From: Mimachlamys varia
Taxonomy: Eukaryota > Mollusca > Bivalvia > Pectinida > Pectinidae
Direction: 5' to 3'
Assembly: GCA_947623455.1 (NCBI GenBank)
Contig: OX392532.1
Span: 6,084,001-6,148,000, forward strand
DNA: 64,000 nt
In this document: positions 62,240 through 64,000 of the stretch, one piece after another
Position numbering within the stretch: position 1 is the first letter of the stretch
How the letters are laid out: each line of letters begins with the position of its first letter
Made by a program: the position numbers and the translations under genes
The notes under the pieces: generated by a model
Told to the model about the DNA's origin: nothing
What the model saw: the letters and a program-made list of their open reading frames with translations, nothing else
Databases searched by the model: none

Positions 62240-64000
62240 TCATAAAAATAACATCCTTACAATATAAACATCTATCACATCCTTAAAATATAAATACCTA
62301 TCAATACCTTACAATATAAATATCTATCACATCCTTAAAATATAAATACCTATCAATACCTTACAATATAAACATCTATCACATCCTTAAAATATAAATA
62401 CCTATCAATACCTTACAATATAAATATCTATCACATCCTTACAATATAAATACCTATCAATACCTTACAATATAAATACCTATCACATCCTTACAATATA
62501 AATATCTATCACATCCTTACAATATAAATATCTATCACATCCTTACAATATAAACATCTATCACATCCTTACACTATAAACATCTATCACATCCTTAAAA
62601 TATAAATATCTATCACATCCTTACAATATAAATATCTATCACATCCTTACAATATAAATATCTATCACATCCTTACAATATAAATATCTATCACATCCTT
62701 ACAATATAAATACCTATCAATACCTAACAATATAAATACCTATCAATACCTTACAATATAAATACCTATCACATCCTTACAATATAAACATCTATCACAT
62801 CCTTACAATATAAATATCTATCACATCCTTACAATATAAATATCTATCAATACCTTACAATATAAATACCTATCAATACCTTACAATATAAATACCTATC
62901 ACATCCTTACAATATAAACATCTATCGCATCCTTACAATATAAACATCTATCACATCCTTACAATATAAACATCTATCACATCCTTACAATATAAACATC
63001 TATCGCATCCTTACAATATAAACATCTATCACATCCTAACAATATAAACATCTATCACATCCTTACAATATAAACATCTATCGCATCCTTACAATATAAA
63101 CATCTATCACATCCTTACAATATAAACATCTATCACATCCTTACAATATAAACATCTATCACATCCTTACAATATAAACATCTATCACATCCTTACAATA
63201 TAAATATCTATCACATCCTTACAATATAAACATCTATCACATCCTTACAATATAAATATCTATCACATCCTTACAATATAAATACCTATCAATACCTTAC
63301 AATATAAACATCTATCACATCCTTACAATATAAACATCTATCGCATCCTTACAATATAAATACCTATCACATCCTTACAATATAAATATCTATCACATCC
63401 TTACAATATAAATATCTATCACATCCTTACAATATAAACATCTATCACATCCTTACAATATAAATATCTATCACATCCTTACAATACAAATACCTATCAA
63501 TACCTTACAATATAAACATCTATCACATCCTTACAATATCAATATCTATCGCATCCTTACAATATAAATACCTATCACATCCTTACAATATAAACATCTA
63601 TCACATTCTTACAATATAAATACCTATCACATCCTTACAATATAAACATCTATCACATCCTTACAATATAAACATCTATCACATCCTTACAATATAAATA
63701 CCCATCACATCCTTACAATATAAATATCTATCACATCCTTACAATATAAACATCTATCACATCCTTACAATATAAACATCTATCACATCCTTACAATATA
63801 AATACCTATCACATCCTTACAATATAAATACCTATCACATCCTTACAATATAAATACCTATCACATCCTTACAATATAAACATCTATCACATCCTTACAA
63901 TATAAACATCTATCACATCCTTACAATATAAATACCTATCACATCCTTACAATATAAATACCTATCACATCCTTACAATATAAATATCTATCACATCCTT
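62240..64000. repeat. 26-bp array, ~65 copies, running off the window
   Basis: Units of ACATCCTTACAATATAAACA plus TCTATC, with AAATATC and AAATACC variants and some ATACCTTAC units. It lies in the cadherin intron upstream of the EGF exon and is still repeating at 64000. Confidence 0.95.

Noticed and set aside
62240..64000. Regular short repeats suggestive of a CRISPR array
   Set aside because: The units are contiguous with no unique spacers, and the window is animal DNA. These are minisatellites.

Overview
This is eukaryotic, AT-rich, animal genomic DNA. Introns are GT-AG, and there is a classical-cadherin tail, an animal-type tRNA-derived SINE, LINE fragments, TIR transposons, and tandem arrays covering roughly a third of the window (my sum of approximate array lengths). 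The overall look, and the DN-cadherin-like EGF/transmembrane/catenin-binding gene, suggest a lophotrochozoan, most likely a bivalve mollusc. That assignment is inference.

The main content is one complete gene on the + strand. It is an orthologue of MYBBP1A / yeast Pol5 ('DNA polymerase phi'), a nucleolar HEAT/ARM-type protein. I reconstructed it from 36 coding exons running from the ATG at 4174 to the stop at 51734. They total 3624 nt and 1207 codons, with every exon phase closing. Most exons are 45-180 nt, so none stands out as a long ORF. The nearly unbroken long ORFs in the window lie in tandem repeats and are not genes. An E-box (CACGTG) lies about 50 bp upstream of the ATG, and a 3'UTR with internal repeats and an AATAAA near 53017 follows the stop.

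A second gene lies convergently on the - strand. It is the 3' end of a classical-type invertebrate (N-cadherin-like) cadherin. Four exons between 62214 and 58820 encode an EGF-like repeat, a transmembrane helix, the juxtamembrane p120-catenin-type region and the beta-catenin-binding tail. The 5' part of this gene lies beyond position 64000.

Layout: 1-4100 is upstream DNA with LINE endonuclease debris (-), a SINE (-), a 34-bp array, a foldback element and a LINE RT fragment (+). 4174-4296 is MYBBP1A exon 1. The 6-kb intron 1 holds a TTAA-flanked TIR element with a LINE nested in it and two LTR-type sequences, one with a tRNA-Lys-type primer-binding site. 10309-51734 holds exons 2-36, with tandem arrays in most of the larger introns. 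51735-58819 is the convergent intergenic/3'UTR region. 58820-62214 is the cadherin, and 62240-64000 is a 26-bp array in its intron.

The most striking observation is that many arrays are built from exon-intron junctions. In introns 2, 6, 8, 14, 22 and 25 the repeated unit is the 3' end of the preceding exon plus its 5' splice site. In intron 4 the donor edge and, separately, the acceptor edge are amplified. The last cadherin intron has an amplified acceptor edge on the opposite strand. The junction arrays therefore create arrays of decoy splice sites beside the true ones. I see no bacterial-type or defence-type system here.
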